From the NCBI RefSeq assembly GCF_037094685.1, contig NZ_CP146614.1, positions 1,550,001 to 1,614,000 of the forward strand: 64,000 bases of DNA, written 5' to 3'. Both the position numbers and the translations under genes were made by a program. The notes under the pieces are model-generated. The model was not told the DNA's origin, ran no database searches, and saw nothing but the letters and a program-made list of their open reading frames with translations. Below, one piece after another: positions 50,088-59,412 of this stretch. How positions within the stretch are numbered: position 1 is the first letter of the stretch; every line of letters starts with the position of its first letter. The stretch is from Massilia sp. METH4 (GTDB lineage Bacteria > Pseudomonadota > Gammaproteobacteria > Burkholderiales > Burkholderiaceae_D).

Positions 50088-50674
50088 TGACCGCGCGGGC
50101 GCGGCGGATCGTCGTCGCCATCACGGGGGCCACCGGCGCCGTGTATGGCGTGCGGCTGCTGCAAACGCTGCAAACCCTGCCCGGCGTCGAGACTCACCTG
50201 GTGATTTCCGACGCCGCGGTCCTCACCCTGCACGAGGAAACGGGCCTGGCCCGGCGCGAAGTGGAAGCGCTCGCGCACGTCGTGCACAAGGCCCACAACG
50301 TGGGCGCCTCGATCGCCAGCGGGTCGTACCAAGCCGATGCGATGGTGATCGCTCCCTGTTCGATGAAAACGCTGGCCGCCGTGGCGCATGGCCTGGCGGA
50401 CAACCTGGTCGCGCGCGCTGCCGATGTGATGCTGAAGGAGCGCCGCCGGCTGGTGCTGATGGTGCGCGAAACACCGTTCAACCTGGCGCACCTGCGCAAT
50501 ATGACCGCCGTGACGGAAATGGGGGGGATCGTGTTCCCGCCGCTGCCGGCGTTCTACCACCGGCCGCAAACCATCGACGACCTGGTGGATCATACGGTGG
50601 CGCGGGTACTCGACCTGATCGGCCTGGAACAGGTCAGCAGCGCCGCCCCGCGCTGGAACGGCCTCACCGGCTAA
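50087..50674 (+). CDS. ubiX: Flavin prenyltransferase UbiX
   Basis: UbiX makes the prenylated FMN cofactor used by the UbiD decarboxylase in ubiquinone synthesis. The 195-residue protein shows the FMN-binding AITGATGAVYGVRLLQ at the N-terminus, APCSMKTLAAVAHGLADNL and RETPFNLAHLRNM, all standard. It is translationally coupled to grxD by a one-base overlap and is convergent with the next gene. Confidence 0.96.
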   Translation: MTARARRIVVAITGATGAVYGVRLLQTLQTLPGVETHLVISDAAVLTLHEETGLARREVEALAHVVHKAHNVGASIASGSYQADAMVIAPCSMKTLAAVAHGLADNLVARAADVMLKERRRLVLMVRETPFNLAHLRNMTAVTEMGGIVFPPLPAFYHRPQTIDDLVDHTVARVLDLIGLEQVSSAAPRWNGLTG

Positions 50675-50696
50675 TAGCCGGCCAGGCCGGGCAAGC

Positions 50697-51104
50697 TTAT
50701 TTCGTGTAGTTGACCCGCACGAGCATGCGGATGAACTCCCGCGCGATCTGCTTGTGGTGCTCGTCGAGGCGCTGCAGGTCGGCAATCAGTTTCACATCGG
50801 CCGATTCGAAACGGGACAAACCGTTCGTCCCGTCCCCCGCCGGTGCCGCCGATTCCGGCCCGCCGAAACGCAGCCATTCCGCCGGCACACCCAGCCACTG
50901 GGCAATCATCCGCAGCTTCTCTTGCGTGGGAATCGCCTCGCCTACCAGCCACTTGCGCGCCGCGTGTACCGTGATCGGCCGCCCCTCGAACCGGATATTG
51001 AATTCCCGCGCCAGCCGGGTCGGGCTGTCCGGAGAATAGTGAGCATTTTTTAAAGCCTGTTGCAGCCGCTGGCTAAAGCTTTCGCGTTCATTCGAAGAAT
51101 TCAT
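50697..51104 (-). CDS. Helix-turn-helix (XRE/CI-like) regulator
   Basis: A 135-residue DNA-binding protein. The helix-turn-helix occupies about residues 24-70 (SPTRLAREFN...VTVHAARKWLVGEAIPTQEKLRMIAQWLGV, in part), a variant of the XRE fold in which the recognition helix follows ITVHAARKW. The C-terminal half is an alpha-helical segment of unknown use. Such genes occur singly in betaproteobacteria and are not proof of a prophage. A palindrome covers its start codon. Confidence 0.82.
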   Translation of the reverse strand: MNSSNERESFSQRLQQALKNAHYSPDSPTRLAREFNIRFEGRPITVHAARKWLVGEAIPTQEKLRMIAQWLGVPAEWLRFGGPESAAPAGDGTNGLSRFESADVKLIADLQRLDEHHKQIAREFIRMLVRVNYTK

Positions 51105-51394
51105 AGTTGCACTATTTCACGTCACGATCTGAAAGTCAGTCTCAAGCGTGCTCAGACCAATTGTGACAGATTTGGGGAGGCCAAAATTAACATTGTAACC
51201 TCCAATCAATCACCCCCGCCAGTCCCCAGAGCAACTTTTTTGCATATTTTTCGGGCAATGGGGCCGGTGCGATTGCCAGTCGTGACAGCCACAACTGTTG
51301 AAACCGGCACAACAATAGGGACGTCACGAGACAGAGGAGTGTTATCTTCACTTCCCCGGCTCGTGCATCCCTAAATGAATTCGTTGTGGGACCG
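51105..51394. other. Intergenic region with repeated GTCACG / CGTGAC motifs
   Basis: A 290-bp A/T-richer stretch upstream of the HTH regulator and downstream of the hydrolase gene. The palindrome ATAGT-TGC-ACTAT (51103-51115) overlaps the regulator start codon. GTCACGA occurs at 51121 and 51323 and its inverse TCGTGAC at 51280; TTGTGAC is at 51161. No gene is seen. Confidence 0.5.
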
Positions 51395-52459
51395 CTACTT
51401 AGCCCGTGCGGTCGTGGGTTTCATCTTGAAACGTATGATGCCGCCACTATCCGTTTCACGGCGCACGATACCGTCACGCCATAATTTATGGAGATGCGCG
51501 AGTGCTTCGCCGAGCGCGAAGCTGAGCATGTGGGCATCGAGCGGGCGCCGGAACATCAGCGGCACGATGTCGGCCGCCGAACAGGGTTGGGCGCAGGCGG
51601 CCACCACTTCTTCCAGCCGCGCACTGTGGTGATCTCGCAACTGTTGTATGCGCGTATGCACGCCGCGGAAGGGCTTGCCGTGGGCGGGCAGCACCAGCAC
51701 ATCGTCCGGCAGGCCGGCGAAGCGTTCGAGGGAGTCGAGGTACTGCTGCAAGGGATTGCCTTCCGGCTCGACCGCGAATACGGACACATTCGTGGAAATA
51801 CGCGGCAACACCATGTCGCCGGCGATCAGCACGTTCAGCCGGGGGCAGTAGAGCGAGGCATGCTCGGGCGAATGGCCGAAGCCGGTGATAACGCGCCACC
51901 CGTGCCCGCCGATATCGACGTGCTGGCCATCCTGGAGGCGGAAATACGACGCCGGCACGGCGGGCACCAGCGAAGGATAGTAGTTCTTCCGGCTTTGCAT
52001 CTTTTCCAGCATGTCCGGATCGGTCAGGCCGTGGCGGCGGAAATGTTCGACGGCACCGGTGCCGTCGACGCCCGGCAGCGCGGCCGCCATCATGCGGGTA
52101 AAGCCATATTCTCCCGCCGTCATCGCCAGCGGCGCGTTCCAGCGGCGGCACAGCCAGTCGGCCAGGCCCACGTGGTCGGGGTGGCAGTGGGTGACGAGCA
52201 CGCGGGCCAGTGTCTTGCCGTTGAAGTGCGCCGCCATCACCCGTTCCCAGCCGGCGCGGCTGGCATCGGTGGACGCGCCGCAGTCGACGACCGTATACGT
52301 GCCGTCCAGGTCGTCGAGTAGCCACAGGTTGATGTGGTCCAGCGCGAACGGCAGGGGCAGCCGCAGCCAGCGGATGCCCGGCCCCACATCGATGGCGTCG
52401 CCAGGCGCGGGCACGGTGTCGCCGAACGGATAATGGAGCTGGGCTTCGAGCGGGTTCAT
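51395..52459 (-). CDS. Metallo-beta-lactamase-fold hydrolase
   Basis: A 354-residue MBL-fold enzyme. The metal motif is THCHPDHVG (His91, His93, Asp95, His96), with further ligands in FGHSPEH, IAGD and LPAHG. The C-terminal part (about 280-350) is a winged-helix-like domain. The start at 52459 has GGAGG eight bases upstream; longer frames extend into liuR. It is divergent from liuR and shares its operator, so it may belong to the leucine/acyl-CoA regulon, perhaps as a thioesterase-like hydrolase. Confidence 0.85.
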   Translation of the reverse strand: MNPLEAQLHYPFGDTVPAPGDAIDVGPGIRWLRLPLPFALDHINLWLLDDLDGTYTVVDCGASTDASRAGWERVMAAHFNGKTLARVLVTHCHPDHVGLADWLCRRWNAPLAMTAGEYGFTRMMAAALPGVDGTGAVEHFRRHGLTDPDMLEKMQSRKNYYPSLVPAVPASYFRLQDGQHVDIGGHGWRVITGFGHSPEHASLYCPRLNVLIAGDMVLPRISTNVSVFAVEPEGNPLQQYLDSLERFAGLPDDVLVLPAHGKPFRGVHTRIQQLRDHHSARLEEVVAACAQPCSAADIVPLMFRRPLDAHMLSFALGEALAHLHKLWRDGIVRRETDSGGIIRFKMKPTTARAK

Positions 52460-52500
52460 CGATCCTCCGGGGGTGCGGTGCGCTACAATGTGCTGTCGTA

Positions 52501-52520
52501 TTGACGTTACGTAAACGTTA
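52501..52520. promoter_or_regulatory. Candidate LiuR operator, divergent promoter
   Basis: TTGACGTTACGTAAACGTTA lies between the divergent hydrolase and liuR genes. It fits the known LiuR consensus, which resembles TTTACGTAAACGTMAA, from other proteobacteria. It could control both directions. Confidence 0.65.
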
Positions 52521-52537
52521 GCAACCCATTGTAAGCC

Positions 52538-52945
52538 ATGCCGACCTATACCATCACCGAGCTGGCGCGCGAGTTCGATATCACGCCGCGCGCCATCCGC
52601 TTCTATGAAGACCAGGGCATCCTGGCGCCCTCGCGCGAAGGCGCCGGCGGCCGCAACCGCGTCTACACGCCGCGCGACCGCACCCGCCTGAAACTGACCT
52701 TGCGCGGCAAGCGGCTGGGCTTGTCGCTCTCCGAAATCAAGAGCCTGGTCGACATGTATGAAACGCCGAAGGATACGGCGGCGCAGATGCACCGCTTCCT
52801 GGCCGTGCTGGCCCAGCACCGTGAAACGCTGGAGCAGCAGCGCGAGGATATCGAAATGTCGCTGGCCGAGATCGCCGCGCACGAGGAAGAGTGCCGCCGG
52901 CTGCTCGCCGCCCAGGAGAATGGCGAACGGCTGGCCAACGGCTGA
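52538..52945 (+). CDS. liuR: MerR-family regulator of leucine catabolism (LiuR-like)
   Basis: A 135-residue MerR regulator. The N-terminal winged helix reads YTITELAREFDITPRAIRFYEDQGIL, then NRVYTPRDRTRLKLTLRGKRLGLSL (both given in part). The C-terminal helix (about 78-125) is a coiled coil for dimerisation. It has no metal-binding cysteines near the C-terminus, unlike MerR or CueR. It precedes isovaleryl-CoA dehydrogenase, and matching palindromes stand before both genes, which supports LiuR over other MerR types. Confidence 0.88.
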   Translation: MPTYTITELAREFDITPRAIRFYEDQGILAPSREGAGGRNRVYTPRDRTRLKLTLRGKRLGLSLSEIKSLVDMYETPKDTAAQMHRFLAVLAQHRETLEQQREDIEMSLAEIAAHEEECRRLLAAQENGERLANG

Positions 52946-52982
52946 GCGCATGAGGGTCATCCGGCCCTTGCCTGCGCGGCAC

Positions 52983-53003
52983 TTTACGTTTACGTTAACG
53001 TCA
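52983..53003. promoter_or_regulatory. Candidate LiuR operator upstream of isovaleryl-CoA dehydrogenase
   Basis: The segment TTTACGTTTACGTTAACGTC begins at 52983, 64 bases upstream of the dehydrogenase start. It has the same ACGTTWACGT core as the site at 52501-52520. Confidence 0.65.
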
Positions 53004-53046
53004 TTCGAAACGCATCGACAACATTTAACGAGAAGACGAGGAAGAC

Positions 53047-54231
53047 ATGCTGCATCTCCCAGGCCTGACCTTTGACCACGGCGAGGACATCGCCGCGCTG
53101 CGCGAAGCCGTGCAGCAGTTCGCCGCGGCGGAAATCGCTCCCCGCGCGGCCGACATCGACCGCACCGACCAGTTCCCGATGGACCTGTGGCGCAAGCTGG
53201 GCGAGCTGGGCTTGCTCGGCATTACCGTCGGCGAGGAATACGGCGGCGCCAACATGGGCTACCTGGCTCACATCGTGGCAATGGAAGAGATTTCCCGCGC
53301 TTCCGCCTCCGTCGGCCTGTCGTACGGGGCGCATTCCAATCTGTGCGTCAACCAGATCAAGCGCAACGGCAATGAAGAACAGAAGCGCAAGTACCTTCCC
53401 AAGCTGATCTCGGGCGAGCACATCGGCGCACTGGCGATGTCCGAACCGAACGCGGGGTCCGACGTGGTGAGCATGAAGCTGCGCGCCGACCGCCGCGGCG
53501 ATCGCTACGTGCTGAACGGCACCAAGATGTGGATCACCAACGGGCCGGATGCGGACACGCTGGTCGTGTACGCCAAGACCGACCTGGAAGCGGGCCCGCG
53601 CGGCATCACGGCCTTCCTGATCGAAAAAGGCTTCAAGGGCTTCTCGGTCGCGCAAAAGCTCGACAAGCTGGGCATGCGCGGCTCGCACACGGGCGAACTC
53701 GTGTTCGAGGATTGCGAGGTGCCGGAAGAGAACGTGCTGGGCGGCGTGGGCAAGGGCGTGAACGTGCTGATGTCCGGCCTCGATTTCGAGCGCACCGTGC
53801 TGTCCGGCGGGCCGCTGGGGATCATGCAGGCGTGCATGGATGTCGTGGTGCCCTATGTCCACGACCGCAAGCAGTTCGGGCAGGCGATCGGCGAGTTCCA
53901 GCTGATGCAGGGCAAGCTGGCCGACATGTACTCGACCATGATGGCCTGCAAGGCCTATGTGTACGCAGTGGGCCAGGCCTGCGACCGCGCCGCCGTGCCG
54001 GAACAGGTGCGCGCGCTGCGCAAGGATGCCGCCGGCGCGATCCTGTACAGCGCCGAAAAGGCGACCTGGATGGCCGGCGAGGCGATCCAGGCGCTGGGCG
54101 GCAACGGCTACATCAACGAATACCCGGTCGGACGGTTGTGGCGCGACGCGAAGCTCTACGAAATCGGCGCGGGCACCAGCGAAATCCGCCGCATGCTGAT
54201 CGGCCGCGAATTGTTCGCGGAGACGATGTAA
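53047..54231 (+). CDS. liuA: Isovaleryl-CoA dehydrogenase
   Basis: This FAD enzyme oxidises isovaleryl-CoA to 3-methylcrotonyl-CoA in leucine degradation. It is 394 residues. The catalytic base is at the isovaleryl-type position, Glu248 in [11 protein letters not shown]. The position used by other acyl-CoA dehydrogenases is Ala375 ([12 protein letters not shown]), exactly the pattern that separates this subfamily. [10 protein letters not shown] and RKQFGQAIG are also present. liuBCDE are not adjacent; the next gene is aceK. Confidence 0.95.
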   Translation: MLHLPGLTFDHGEDIAALREAVQQFAAAEIAPRAADIDRTDQFPMDLWRKLGELGLLGITVGEEYGGANMGYLAHIVAMEEISRASASVGLSYGAHSNLCVNQIKRNGNEEQKRKYLPKLISGEHIGALAMSEPNAGSDVVSMKLRADRRGDRYVLNGTKMWITNGPDADTLVVYAKTDLEAGPRGITAFLIEKGFKGFSVAQKLDKLGMRGSHTGELVFEDCEVPEENVLGGVGKGVNVLMSGLDFERTVLSGGPLGIMQACMDVVVPYVHDRKQFGQAIGEFQLMQGKLADMYSTMMACKAYVYAVGQACDRAAVPEQVRALRKDAAGAILYSAEKATWMAGEAIQALGGNGYINEYPVGRLWRDAKLYEIGAGTSEIRRMLIGRELFAETM

Positions 54232-54280
54232 TTGCCTTCAAGCGGGCTGGACACGGGCTGGACAATACCAATACGCGACG

Positions 54281-56047
54281 ATGACCGAGCCCGCCTTCCC
54301 CAAACTGCTGTCCTCCCAGATCGCGTTCGACATCGCGCGCGCGATCCTCGACGGCTTCGACAAGCACTACCGCCTGTTCCGGCAGGCCAGCCGGAATGCG
54401 CGCGGCTATTTCGAACGCGGCGAGTGGGCGGTGGCGCAGGAAGCGGCGCGCGAGCGGATCGGCTACTACGACCGCCGCGTGCAGGAATGCGTGCATGCGC
54501 TGGAGGACGACTACGTGCCCGAGGACCTGACCGATGAAGTGTGGCGCGAGGCGAAGCTGCACTACATCGGCCTGCTGACGTGCCACAAGCGCCCCGAGCT
54601 GGCGGAAACGTTCTTCAATTCCGTCTGCTGCAACATCCTGCACCGCAGCTACTTCAACAACGAATTCATCTTCGTGCGGCCCGTGGTGTCGACCGAATAC
54701 ATCGAGACCGAGGAACTGGCGCCCACCTACCGGGTGTATTACCCGCAGGCGGACGGCATGCGCTTCACCTTGTCGCGCATCGTCACGAATTTCCAGTTCG
54801 CCACGCCGTTCGCCGACCTCGGCCGCGATATCGCCCGGGTCGAGGCACGGCTGGCCTCGTTCTTCGACGACATGGCGCCGAACGCGCAGTTCCAGGTGCT
54901 GTCCAGCCCGTTCTTCCGCAACAAGGGTGCCTACCTCGTGGGCAAGGCCGTCAATGGCGACCGGGAGCTGCCGTTCGCGCTGCCGATCCTGCATGGGCCG
55001 GCCGGCAAGCTCGCGCTCGATACCGTGCTGATGGGGGGAGAGCCGGTCGAAGCGCTGTTCTCGTTTACGCGCGCGTACTTCATGGTGGACATGGAAGTGC
55101 CGTCCGCCTACGTGCAATTCCTGCGCACGCTGTTGCCGCGCAAGCCGCGCAGCGAAATCTACACGGTGCTGGGCCTGCAAAAACAGGGCAAGACGGCGTT
55201 CTACCGCGACTTCCTGCAACACCTGAAGCATTCCTCGGACCTGTTCGAAACGGCGCCAGGCATTCGCGGCCTCGTGATGCTCGTGTTCGCCCTGCCCTCC
55301 TTCCCCTATGTGTTCAAGGTGATCAAGGATTTCTACCCACCGCCGAAGGACACCACGCGCGCCCAGGTGAAAGAGAAATACGTGCTGGTGAAGAACCACG
55401 ACCGCGTGGGCCGCATGGCCGATACGCTGGAATACTCGAACGTGGCCTTTCCGCGGTCGCGTTTTTCGGAAGCGCTGGTGGCGGAGCTGAAATACTACGC
55501 CCCGTCGCTGATCGAGGAAGAAGGCGATCAGCTCGTGATACGCCACCTGTATATCGAACGGCGCATGACGCCGCTGAACATCTGGCTCACGCAGGCCGAG
55601 CAGAGCGGCAACGACGCGGAACTGGAACACGGCGTCATCGAATACGGCAATGCGATCCGCGACCTGGTGGCGGCGAACATCTTCCCCGGCGACATGCTGT
55701 ACAAGAACTTCGGCGTGACGCGGCACCGCCGCGTGGTGTTCTACGACTACGACGAGATCGAGTACATCACCGACTGCAATTTCCGCGCGATTCCGCCGGC
55801 CCGCAACGAGGAAGACGAAATGGCTTCCGAGCCGTGGTATCCGGTGGCGAAGCACGACGTCTTCCCCGAACAGTTCGGGCAATTCTTACTCGGCAATCCG
55901 AACATTCGCCGCTGCTTCCTGCGCCACCATGCCGAACTGCTCACGCCCGAATGGTGGCAGGCCCGCAAGCAGCGCATCAAGGGCGGCATCGTCGAGGATG
56001 TCTTTCCGTATCCGCAAGCAATCCGATTCTGTAATTCCACGGCCTGA
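54281..56047 (+). CDS. aceK: Isocitrate dehydrogenase kinase/phosphatase
   Basis: AceK reversibly phosphorylates isocitrate dehydrogenase, directing isocitrate to the glyoxylate bypass when cells grow on acetate or fatty acids. The product is 588 residues, the full family length, with an N-terminal regulatory region, then the kinase-like part ([18 protein letters not shown]-binding loop) and the C-terminal [15 protein letters not shown] region. It lies 49 bases after the dehydrogenase and 24 before a thiolase, away from aceA/aceB. That context links it to acetyl-CoA-producing catabolism. Confidence 0.96.
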   Translation: MTEPAFPKLLSSQIAFDIARAILDGFDKHYRLFRQASRNARGYFERGEWAVAQEAARERIGYYDRRVQECVHALEDDYVPEDLTDEVWREAKLHYIGLLTCHKRPELAETFFNSVCCNILHRSYFNNEFIFVRPVVSTEYIETEELAPTYRVYYPQADGMRFTLSRIVTNFQFATPFADLGRDIARVEARLASFFDDMAPNAQFQVLSSPFFRNKGAYLVGKAVNGDRELPFALPILHGPAGKLALDTVLMGGEPVEALFSFTRAYFMVDMEVPSAYVQFLRTLLPRKPRSEIYTVLGLQKQGKTAFYRDFLQHLKHSSDLFETAPGIRGLVMLVFALPSFPYVFKVIKDFYPPPKDTTRAQVKEKYVLVKNHDRVGRMADTLEYSNVAFPRSRFSEALVAELKYYAPSLIEEEGDQLVIRHLYIERRMTPLNIWLTQAEQSGNDAELEHGVIEYGNAIRDLVAANIFPGDMLYKNFGVTRHRRVVFYDYDEIEYITDCNFRAIPPARNEEDEMASEPWYPVAKHDVFPEQFGQFLLGNPNIRRCFLRHHAELLTPEWWQARKQRIKGGIVEDVFPYPQAIRFCNSTA

Positions 56048-56071
56048 GGCCGTCCTCACTGGAGATAAAAC

Positions 56072-57271
56072 ATGAATGATCCGATCGTTATCGCCGGCGC
56101 CGCCCGCACCCCGATGGGTGCCTTCCAGGGCGATTTTTCCAGCCTCTCCGCGAACGACCTGGGCGCCGTGGCGATCCGCGCCGCCGTCGAGCGCGCGGGC
56201 ATCGCGCCGGAACTCGTCGAGCACGTGTATTTCGGCAATTGCCTGATGGCGGGGCAAGGCCAGGCACCGGCGCGCCAGGCGCTGCTGAAGGCGGGCCTGC
56301 CCACGTCCACGGGCGCCGTGACGCTGTCGAAGATGTGCGGCTCGGCCATGCAGGCGGCGATCTTCGCGCACGACCAGCTGGTTGCGGGCAGCGCCGATGT
56401 CGTGGTGGCCGGTGGCATGGAATCGATGACCAATGCTCCCTACCTCGTGCCGAAGGGCCGCGGCGGCTACCGCATCGGCCACGGCATGCTGTTCGACCAC
56501 ATGATGCTGGACGGCCTGGAAGACGCCTACAGCAAGGATGAAAAATCGGGCGGCGGCCGCTCGATGGGCACGTTCGCCGAGGAATGCGCGACGAAATACG
56601 GCTTTACGCGCGAGCAGCAGGACGCCTATGCGATCGAATCCGTGAAGCGTGCCCAGGCGGCCGCGACCGGCGGCAAGTTTGCCTGGGAAATCGCCCCGGT
56701 CACGGTTGCCGGGCGCGGCGGCGAAACCGTCATCGACAAGGACGAGGGCCCGGCCAAGGCGAAGCTGGAAAAGATCCCGAGCCTGAAGCCCGCGTTCAAG
56801 AAGGATGGCACGATCACGGCCGCTTCGTCGTCGTCGATCAACGACGGCGCCGCCGCGCTCGTGATGATGCGCGAATCCACGGCGAAGAAACTGGGTGCGC
56901 CCATCCTCGCGAAACTGGTCGGCCATGCCACCAATGCGCTGGCGCCCAATGAATTCACCACGGCGCCCGTGGGGGCGATCAAGAAGCTGCTGGACAAGAA
57001 CGGCTGGAAGGAGTCGGACGTGGACCTGTTCGAGATCAACGAGGCGTTCGCGGCCGTGCCGATGGCCGCCATGCACGAGCTCGACATTCCGCATGCAAAG
57101 GTGAATGTGCATGGCGGCGCCTGCGCGCTGGGCCACCCGATCGGCGCTTCCGGCGCGCGCATCATCGTGACCCTGCTGGGCGCGCTGAAGGAGCGCGGCG
57201 CCAGGCGGGGCGTGGCGGCGCTCTGCATCGGCGGCGGCGAGGCAACGGCCGTCGGCGTGGAGCTCGTGTAA
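56072..57271 (+). CDS. Acetyl-CoA C-acyltransferase (thiolase)
   Basis: A 399-residue thiolase that can condense or split acyl-CoAs. The nucleophile is Cys89 (KMCGSAMQ). The second half contains NVHGGACALGHPIGASGAR, with the active-site His, and CIGGGEATA with the second Cys. It may be acetoacetyl-CoA thiolase (phaA/atoB-type); the sequence cannot fix the chain length. A ribosome site GGAGA precedes it. The stop overlaps the SDR start by one base. Confidence 0.93.
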   Translation: MNDPIVIAGAARTPMGAFQGDFSSLSANDLGAVAIRAAVERAGIAPELVEHVYFGNCLMAGQGQAPARQALLKAGLPTSTGAVTLSKMCGSAMQAAIFAHDQLVAGSADVVVAGGMESMTNAPYLVPKGRGGYRIGHGMLFDHMMLDGLEDAYSKDEKSGGGRSMGTFAEECATKYGFTREQQDAYAIESVKRAQAAATGGKFAWEIAPVTVAGRGGETVIDKDEGPAKAKLEKIPSLKPAFKKDGTITAASSSSINDGAAALVMMRESTAKKLGAPILAKLVGHATNALAPNEFTTAPVGAIKKLLDKNGWKESDVDLFEINEAFAAVPMAAMHELDIPHAKVNVHGGACALGHPIGASGARIIVTLLGALKERGARRGVAALCIGGGEATAVGVELV

Positions 57272-57939
57272 TGGCGGTGGCGTTGATCATCGGCGCGTCG
57301 CGCGGCATCGGGCACGAGCTCGCGCGCCAGTACCTGCGCGACGGCTGGCGCGTGATCGCCACCGCCCGCAAGGCGGACGATAGCGCCGGACTGGCCGCGC
57401 TGGGGGCCGAAACGCATGTGCTGGACGTCAACAACGTGGAAGCCGTCGCCGGCCTGGGCTGGAAACTCGACGGCGAACACATCGACGTGGCAATCCTGAA
57501 CGCGGGCGTATACGGCCCGCGCCATGACGGCTTTCCCGTGCAGGCCGATTTCGACAACGTGATGCACACCAATGTGCTGGCGGCCATGCGGCTGCTGCCG
57601 ATCGTCGCCCCGCTGGTGGCCGCGGCGGGTGGCAAGCTGGCCGTGATGTCGTCGAAGATGGGTTCGCTCAGCGAGCGAAACAGCGCCAGCGGCTCGCTGT
57701 ACCGCGCCAGCAAGGCGGCATTGAATTCCGTGCTGATCGACACCGCCCTCACCTTCGGCGCACAGGGCGCCACTTGTGTGGCCCTGCATCCCGGCTGGGT
57801 GCGCACCGACATGGGCGGCACCGGCGCCGACCTGGCGCCGGAGGACAGCGCCAGCGGCATCCGGGCCACGCTGGCAGCCCTGCCCGCTTCCGCGACACCC
57901 GTGTTCGTCAACTACGACGGGCAGCGGATCGGGTGGTAG
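57271..57939 (+). CDS. Short-chain dehydrogenase/reductase
   Basis: A 222-residue Rossmann oxidoreductase. The NAD(P) motif is GASRGIGHELA (about 7-17), NAGVYG is at mid-length, and the active-site pair is Tyr144-x3-Lys148 with a Ser in MSSKMGS. It is translationally coupled to the thiolase, so a substrate from acyl-CoA metabolism is plausible. Cofactor and substrate are not clear. Confidence 0.9.
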   Translation: MAVALIIGASRGIGHELARQYLRDGWRVIATARKADDSAGLAALGAETHVLDVNNVEAVAGLGWKLDGEHIDVAILNAGVYGPRHDGFPVQADFDNVMHTNVLAAMRLLPIVAPLVAAAGGKLAVMSSKMGSLSERNSASGSLYRASKAALNSVLIDTALTFGAQGATCVALHPGWVRTDMGGTGADLAPEDSASGIRATLAALPASATPVFVNYDGQRIGW

Positions 57940-57988
57940 GCCGGTAAAAGGGCCGGGAGTGCATACTCGAACCCCAAAAGCAGGAACC

Positions 57989-58153
57989 GGGGTCAGGAAG
58001 GAGTGCTCGCTTGTAAGCGAGCACCGCTACGCCGGCAAGGAGCGATGCTCCTTGAAGATGCAGCCCTGCAGGGCTGCATCGTTCCGCAGGCGCGGAGCAT
58101 GCTCCGCGAAATCCCTGCTCCACCCCCGGCTACGCCCCAGTGGGCCTGACCCC
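57989..58153. repeat. Composite multi-hairpin element between GGGGTCAG inverted ends
   Basis: GGGGTCAG (57989-57996) and CTGACCCC (58146-58153) bound about 165 bp. Inside are four further palindromes: 58003-58024 (10-bp arms, AAGC/GCTT core), 58037-58053 (7-bp arms, loop GAT), 58057-58080 (24-bp perfect palindrome with CTGCAG centre) and 58091-58108 (18-bp perfect palindrome with GCATGC centre). It is not coding. It resembles a composite of REP-like units or a structured RNA. Confidence 0.8.
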
Positions 58154-58190
58154 AGGGTTACGCCTCTGGGTTAATAAAAATGGAGACACC

Positions 58191-59318
58191 ATGGTATTGA
58201 GCGAAGAACACGGCATGATCCGCGACGCGCTGCGCGACTATGCGCGCGAGCGCCTGGCGCCGCAGGCGGCACGCTGGGACAGGGAGCACCACTTCCCCCG
58301 GGAAGAGTTGAAGGAACTGGCGGCGCTGGGCGCATTTGGCGTAGCGGTGCCGGAGGAATATGGCGGTGCCGGCCTCGACTACGTGTCGCTGGCGCTGGTG
58401 CTGGAGGAAATCGCCGCGGGCGATGGCGGCACGTCGACGATCATTTCCGTCAACAACTGCCCCGTGTGCAGCATCGCGATGATGTATGCGAACCCGGCGC
58501 AGAAGGAGCAATGGCTGAAGCCGCTGGCGAGCGGCGCCATGCTGGGCGCCTTCTGCCTGACGGAACCGCACACGGGCAGCGACGCTGCCGCGCTGCGTAC
58601 TACCGCCACGCGCGATGGCGATCATTACGTGCTCAACGGCGTCAAGCAATTCATCACATCCGGCAAGTACGCGGACGTGGCGATCGTGCTGGCCGTGACG
58701 GACAAGGCGGCCGGCAAGAAAGGCATCAGTGCATTCTGGGTACCGACGTCCGCCCCAGGCTACATCGTAGCCGGCCTCGAGCAGAAGATGGGCCAGCATT
58801 CCTCCGATACCGCGCAGATCGTGTTCGACAATTGCCGCATCCCGGCGGAAAACCTGATCGGCGAGGAAGGCATGGGTTACAAGATCGCCCTCTCCGGACT
58901 GGAAGGCGGGCGCATCGGCATTGCCTCGCAGTCGGTCGGCATGGCGCGTGCCGCTTTCGAAGCCGCGCTCGCCTACGCGAAAGACCGTGAGACATTTGGG
59001 CAACCAATCTTCCAGCACCAGTCGGTACAATTCAAACTCTCCGAGATGGCAACGCAGATCGAGGCGGCGCGCCAGCTGATCCTGCACGCGGCGTCGATGA
59101 AGGATGCCGGACTGCCCTGCCTGAAGGAAGCGGCGATGGCGAAGCTGTTCGCCTCGGAAATGGCCGAGCGCGTGTGCTCCGATGCGATCCAGGTCCACGG
59201 CGGCTATGGCTATGTATCCGACTTCCCGGTGGAACGGATCTACCGCGACGTGCGCGTGTGCCAGATCTACGAGGGCACTTCCGACATCCAGAAACTGCTG
59301 ATCGCCCGGTCATTGTGA
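58191..59318 (+). CDS. Acyl-CoA dehydrogenase
   Basis: A 375-residue FAD dehydrogenase forming trans-2-enoyl-CoA. Unlike liuA above, its catalytic Glu is in the common place: Glu361 in IYEGTSDIQ. FCLTEPHTGSDA and RETFGQPIFQHQ are present, a pattern typical of short- to medium-chain enzymes. The ATG at 58191 has GGAGA upstream; an earlier start would lie in the repeat element. It stands just after the composite repeat, so it is probably transcribed apart from the thiolase/SDR pair. Confidence 0.93.
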   Translation: MVLSEEHGMIRDALRDYARERLAPQAARWDREHHFPREELKELAALGAFGVAVPEEYGGAGLDYVSLALVLEEIAAGDGGTSTIISVNNCPVCSIAMMYANPAQKEQWLKPLASGAMLGAFCLTEPHTGSDAAALRTTATRDGDHYVLNGVKQFITSGKYADVAIVLAVTDKAAGKKGISAFWVPTSAPGYIVAGLEQKMGQHSSDTAQIVFDNCRIPAENLIGEEGMGYKIALSGLEGGRIGIASQSVGMARAAFEAALAYAKDRETFGQPIFQHQSVQFKLSEMATQIEAARQLILHAASMKDAGLPCLKEAAMAKLFASEMAERVCSDAIQVHGGYGYVSDFPVERIYRDVRVCQIYEGTSDIQKLLIARSL

Positions 59319-59320
59319 GT

Positions 59321-59393
59321 TGTCGCGAAACTGTAGTGGTTTTGTCGCCCCACGTCGCCGGATGATCTATTTTTGCCATTGCTCTTATACAAT
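59321..59393 (+). promoter_or_regulatory. Promoter with 11-bp-phased TGTC repeats, response regulator gene
   Basis: TGTC, TGTA and TGTC begin at 59321, 59332 and 59343, exactly 11 bp apart, as in OmpR-type tandem sites. Downstream, TACAAT (59388-59393) within CTTATACAAT is a good -10 box with no clear -35 element, which would suit activation. The same layout is found before the kinase gene (62202-62262). Confidence 0.55.
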
Positions 59394-59412
59394 AGACAAA
59401 TAGGAGATTGCT

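Noticed and set aside
50697..51104. Prophage repressor
   Set aside because: The HTH protein resembles CI-type regulators, but no integrase, structural or lysis genes are near.
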